The notes beneath the pieces are model-generated. The model saw only the letters and a list, made by a program, of their open reading frames with translations. It was not told the origin of the DNA and ran no database searches. A program made the position numbers and the translations under genes. From Anaerolineae bacterium (GTDB taxonomy: Bacteria; Chloroflexota; Anaerolineae; Anaerolineales; UBA4823): a DNA stretch of 5,545 nucleotides. Numbering within the stretch: the stretch's first letter is position 1; every line of letters starts with the position of its first letter. Positions 3,762-5,545 of the stretch are shown piece after piece. The stretch spans positions 1 to 5,545 of the forward strand of contig JAUXFR010000111.1 of NCBI GenBank assembly GCA_030622805.1, read 5' to 3'.

Positions 3762-5545
3762 ATGGTACATCCCAAGACTGACGAATCGGACATAAATCAA
3801 GCTTTACAGCACTACTTCGAATTTCCCCACTTTCGACCAGGTCAACAGCAGGCGCTGGAACACGTGTTGTCAGGCAGTGACACCCTGGTGGTAATGCCAA
3901 CGGGGCACGGCAAATCGCTCATCTACCAGCTTGGAGCGCTGCTGATGGACGGCACAGCGCTGGTCATCTCTCCACTCGTCTCCCTGATGAAGGACCAGGT
4001 CGACAGCCTGGTCAGACGGGACATTCCAGCGACATTCGTCAACTCATCACTCAGCACAGGCGAGCAGGCACGCCGTTTGCGGGATATTGCTTCCGGTGTC
4101 TACAAAATCGTGCTTGTCGCCCCTGAACGTTTGAGGAGCCTCCCATTCAGGAAGTCGCTTTCAGGTACCCGCCTCAGCATGCTGGTTGTCGACGAATCTC
4201 ACTGCCTCTCCCAATGGGGGCACGACTTCCGTCCCGATTACCTGCATATAGCAGATGCACGCCAGGATTTTTCTGCTCCCGTGACGCTTGCACTGACCGC
4301 CACGGCAACCCGCCAGGTTCAGGACGACATCCAGAAGTTGTTAGGTCTGCCCAGCATGATGCGCGTCATCACGGGATTCAACCGCCCGAACCTGGCTTTA
4401 GATGTGGTTTACACGCCAGATGTGCACAGCAAATACAAAAGTTTGCTCACTTTTCTCGGCGATGCCGAAGGGGCTGGGATTATCTACACAGGAACCCGGC
4501 GAGACGCAGAAGAGGTGACTGAGTTCATCCAGGAAGTGGTGAAGATCCCTGCTCGCTACTACCACGCCGGGCTGGATGCGGAAGCACGGACCGAGGTCCA
4601 GGATGCTTTCATGTCAGGAGATTTACCCCACGTGGTGGCAACCAACGCCTTCGGTATGGGCATTGACAGGCCAGATGTACGCTTTGTGCTGCACTACACG
4701 ATGCCCGGCACTCTGGAAGCCTATTACCAGGAAGCTGGACGTGCTGGGAGAGATGGGCTCAACTCTCGGGCGATCCTCCTCTACTCTCCCCAAGATACTG
4801 CGCTGCACGAATACTTCATCGAAAACGATTCTCCTACATTAAAAGAACTGCGCCAGGTTTACGAATATCTGCACCATGTAGAAAACCTGAGTAATAAAGA
4901 GCCTGAAAAAGGAGGGTTTTTCACCATCAGGCTAGATGTGCTGGAAGCAGAAACGTATCTTAACCATGTGAAAGCACGTGTATCGTTGGAGCAGCTTGAG
5001 AAAGCCCAGGCGTTGATCAGATATCCCACAAGAGCAACCAGTATGATCCAAGTCCAACTGCGTCCGCTTTTAGAATCAAATTTAGGAGACATCGCCGCTC
5101 AGGTGCAGTCCCGTCGACGCCATAAGTATGCCATGCTCAAGAAAATGGTGCATTACTCGGAGACCAACGAATGCCGTCGGCGCGTGATCCTGAGTCATTT
5201 CGGCGACACCAGCTCCGCTGACTCGCCACACTGCTGCGACAACTGCCTGGCTGCTGCGGAAACTGACCGGGTAACCCATAAACCAGCGCAGAACGAGGGC
5301 GAATTTGCGGCATTGACAATCCTTGATACGATCGCCGGAATACGTCCGCGGCTGGGTAAAGTCAAGATTGCCAGCATTCTGAGCGGATCTAAGGCAAAAA
5401 ATATAGCTCGTTTTACTGATTTCCGACAGTACGCCAAGCTTTTCAGCCTATATCGTAGAGAAATTGTGGCGATGATTGATCAGTTGCTCTCCAACGGTTA
5501 CGTAAAATCTGTTGGCAGTCGTCTCCCCACCCTGCAGTTAACCCC
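3762..5545 (+). CDS. recQ: RecQ-family ATP-dependent DNA helicase, 3' end beyond window
   Basis: This is a 3'-to-5' superfamily 2 DNA helicase acting in recombinational repair and replication-fork processing. The 594 codons present are open to the right edge. Helicase motifs in order are FRPGQ (24-28), MPTGHGKS (45-52, ATP binding), DESH (144-147, where the family usually has DEAH), SQWGHDFRPDY (150-160), LTATA (178-182), ATNAFGMGID (293-302) and QEAGRAGRDG (323-332). The zinc module has C471 in ECRRR, then C491, C492 and C495 in HCCDNC. A winged-helix RQC domain follows, about 513-594 (FAALTILDTI, IASILSGSK, LLSNGYV). About 100 residues (roughly 357-455) lie between helicase core and zinc module, where E. 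coli RecQ has only a short link. The ATG at 3762 fits the family N-terminus, and the same frame has a stop at 3744-3746. No Shine-Dalgarno sequence precedes it. Whether an HRDC domain follows cannot be seen. Confidence 0.95.
   Translation, partial: MVHPKTDESDINQALQHYFEFPHFRPGQQQALEHVLSGSDTLVVMPTGHGKSLIYQLGALLMDGTALVISPLVSLMKDQVDSLVRRDIPATFVNSSLSTGEQARRLRDIASGVYKIVLVAPERLRSLPFRKSLSGTRLSMLVVDESHCLSQWGHDFRPDYLHIADARQDFSAPVTLALTATATRQVQDDIQKLLGLPSMMRVITGFNRPNLALDVVYTPDVHSKYKSLLTFLGDAEGAGIIYTGTRRDAEEVTEFIQEVVKIPARYYHAGLDAEARTEVQDAFMSGDLPHVVATNAFGMGIDRPDVRFVLHYTMPGTLEAYYQEAGRAGRDGLNSRAILLYSPQDTALHEYFIENDSPTLKELRQVYEYLHHVENLSNKEPEKGGFFTIRLDVLEAETYLNHVKARVSLEQLEKAQALIRYPTRATSMIQVQLRPLLESNLGDIAAQVQSRRRHKYAMLKKMVHYSETNECRRRVILSHFGDTSSADSPHCCDNCLAAAETDRVTHKPAQNEGEFAALTILDTIAGIRPRLGKVKIASILSGSKAKNIARFTDFRQYAKLFSLYRREIVAMIDQLLSNGYVKSVGSRLPTLQLT

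Noticed and set aside
3530..3900. Overlapping minus-strand open frames of 81-87 residues between the toxin and RecQ genes
   Set aside because: Neither resembles a known family, and each runs into a real gene on the other strand: one into the toxin and RecQ ends, the other into RecQ. No ribosome site or conserved motif was seen.
4214..4842. Plus-strand open frames inside the helicase gene in other frames
   Set aside because: The RecQ frame is continuous here with motifs III to VI, so these are by-products of its codon use.
1..5545. CRISPR arrays, tRNA or rRNA genes, insertion sequences
   Set aside because: No regularly spaced repeats, tRNA-like cloverleaf sequences, rRNA segments or transposase motifs were seen by eye.

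Overview
The window looks like a bacterial chromosome fragment of roughly 50% GC with tightly packed genes. No gene is diagnostic of a species. The mix of genes (a YvlD-type membrane protein, an AbrB/PIN toxin-antitoxin pair, and a RecQ with extra sequence between its helicase core and zinc module) would suit an environmental bacterium such as a Chloroflexota (Anaerolineae) member, but that is a weak inference.

Layout. Positions 1 to about 295, minus strand: a phage-holin-family-4/YvlD-like membrane protein cut by the left window edge. It seems to be broken by a frameshift near 190-200. Positions 325-2779, plus strand: a compact four-gene run with gaps of 8, 21 and 32 bases. It encodes a small protein with two copies of a cysteine-pair (zinc-ribbon-like) unit, a GNAT acetyltransferase resembling streptothricin acetyltransferases, a protein with N-formylglutamate-amidohydrolase-like motifs, and a PhzF-family isomerase. 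The run ends in a strong intrinsic terminator at 2778-2810. Positions 2861-3566: an autonomous VapBC-type module with its own near-consensus promoter. The antitoxin and toxin genes overlap by 8 bases. Positions 3571-3602: a second, degenerate copy of the terminator hairpin, so the toxin-antitoxin module lies between two near-identical 30-base direct repeats. Positions 3762-5545: a RecQ-family DNA helicase still open at the right edge.

How the genes may work together. The four-gene run combines an amine acetyltransferase, a probable amidohydrolase and an isomerase. This suggests modification or breakdown of an amine- or amide-containing small molecule, perhaps an antibiotic or amino-acid derivative, but no substrate can be read from the sequence. 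The VapBC-type module is expected to be self-regulated. Its flanking repeats suggest it was inserted beside, or duplicated with, an existing terminator. RecQ is a housekeeping repair helicase with no evident link to the rest.
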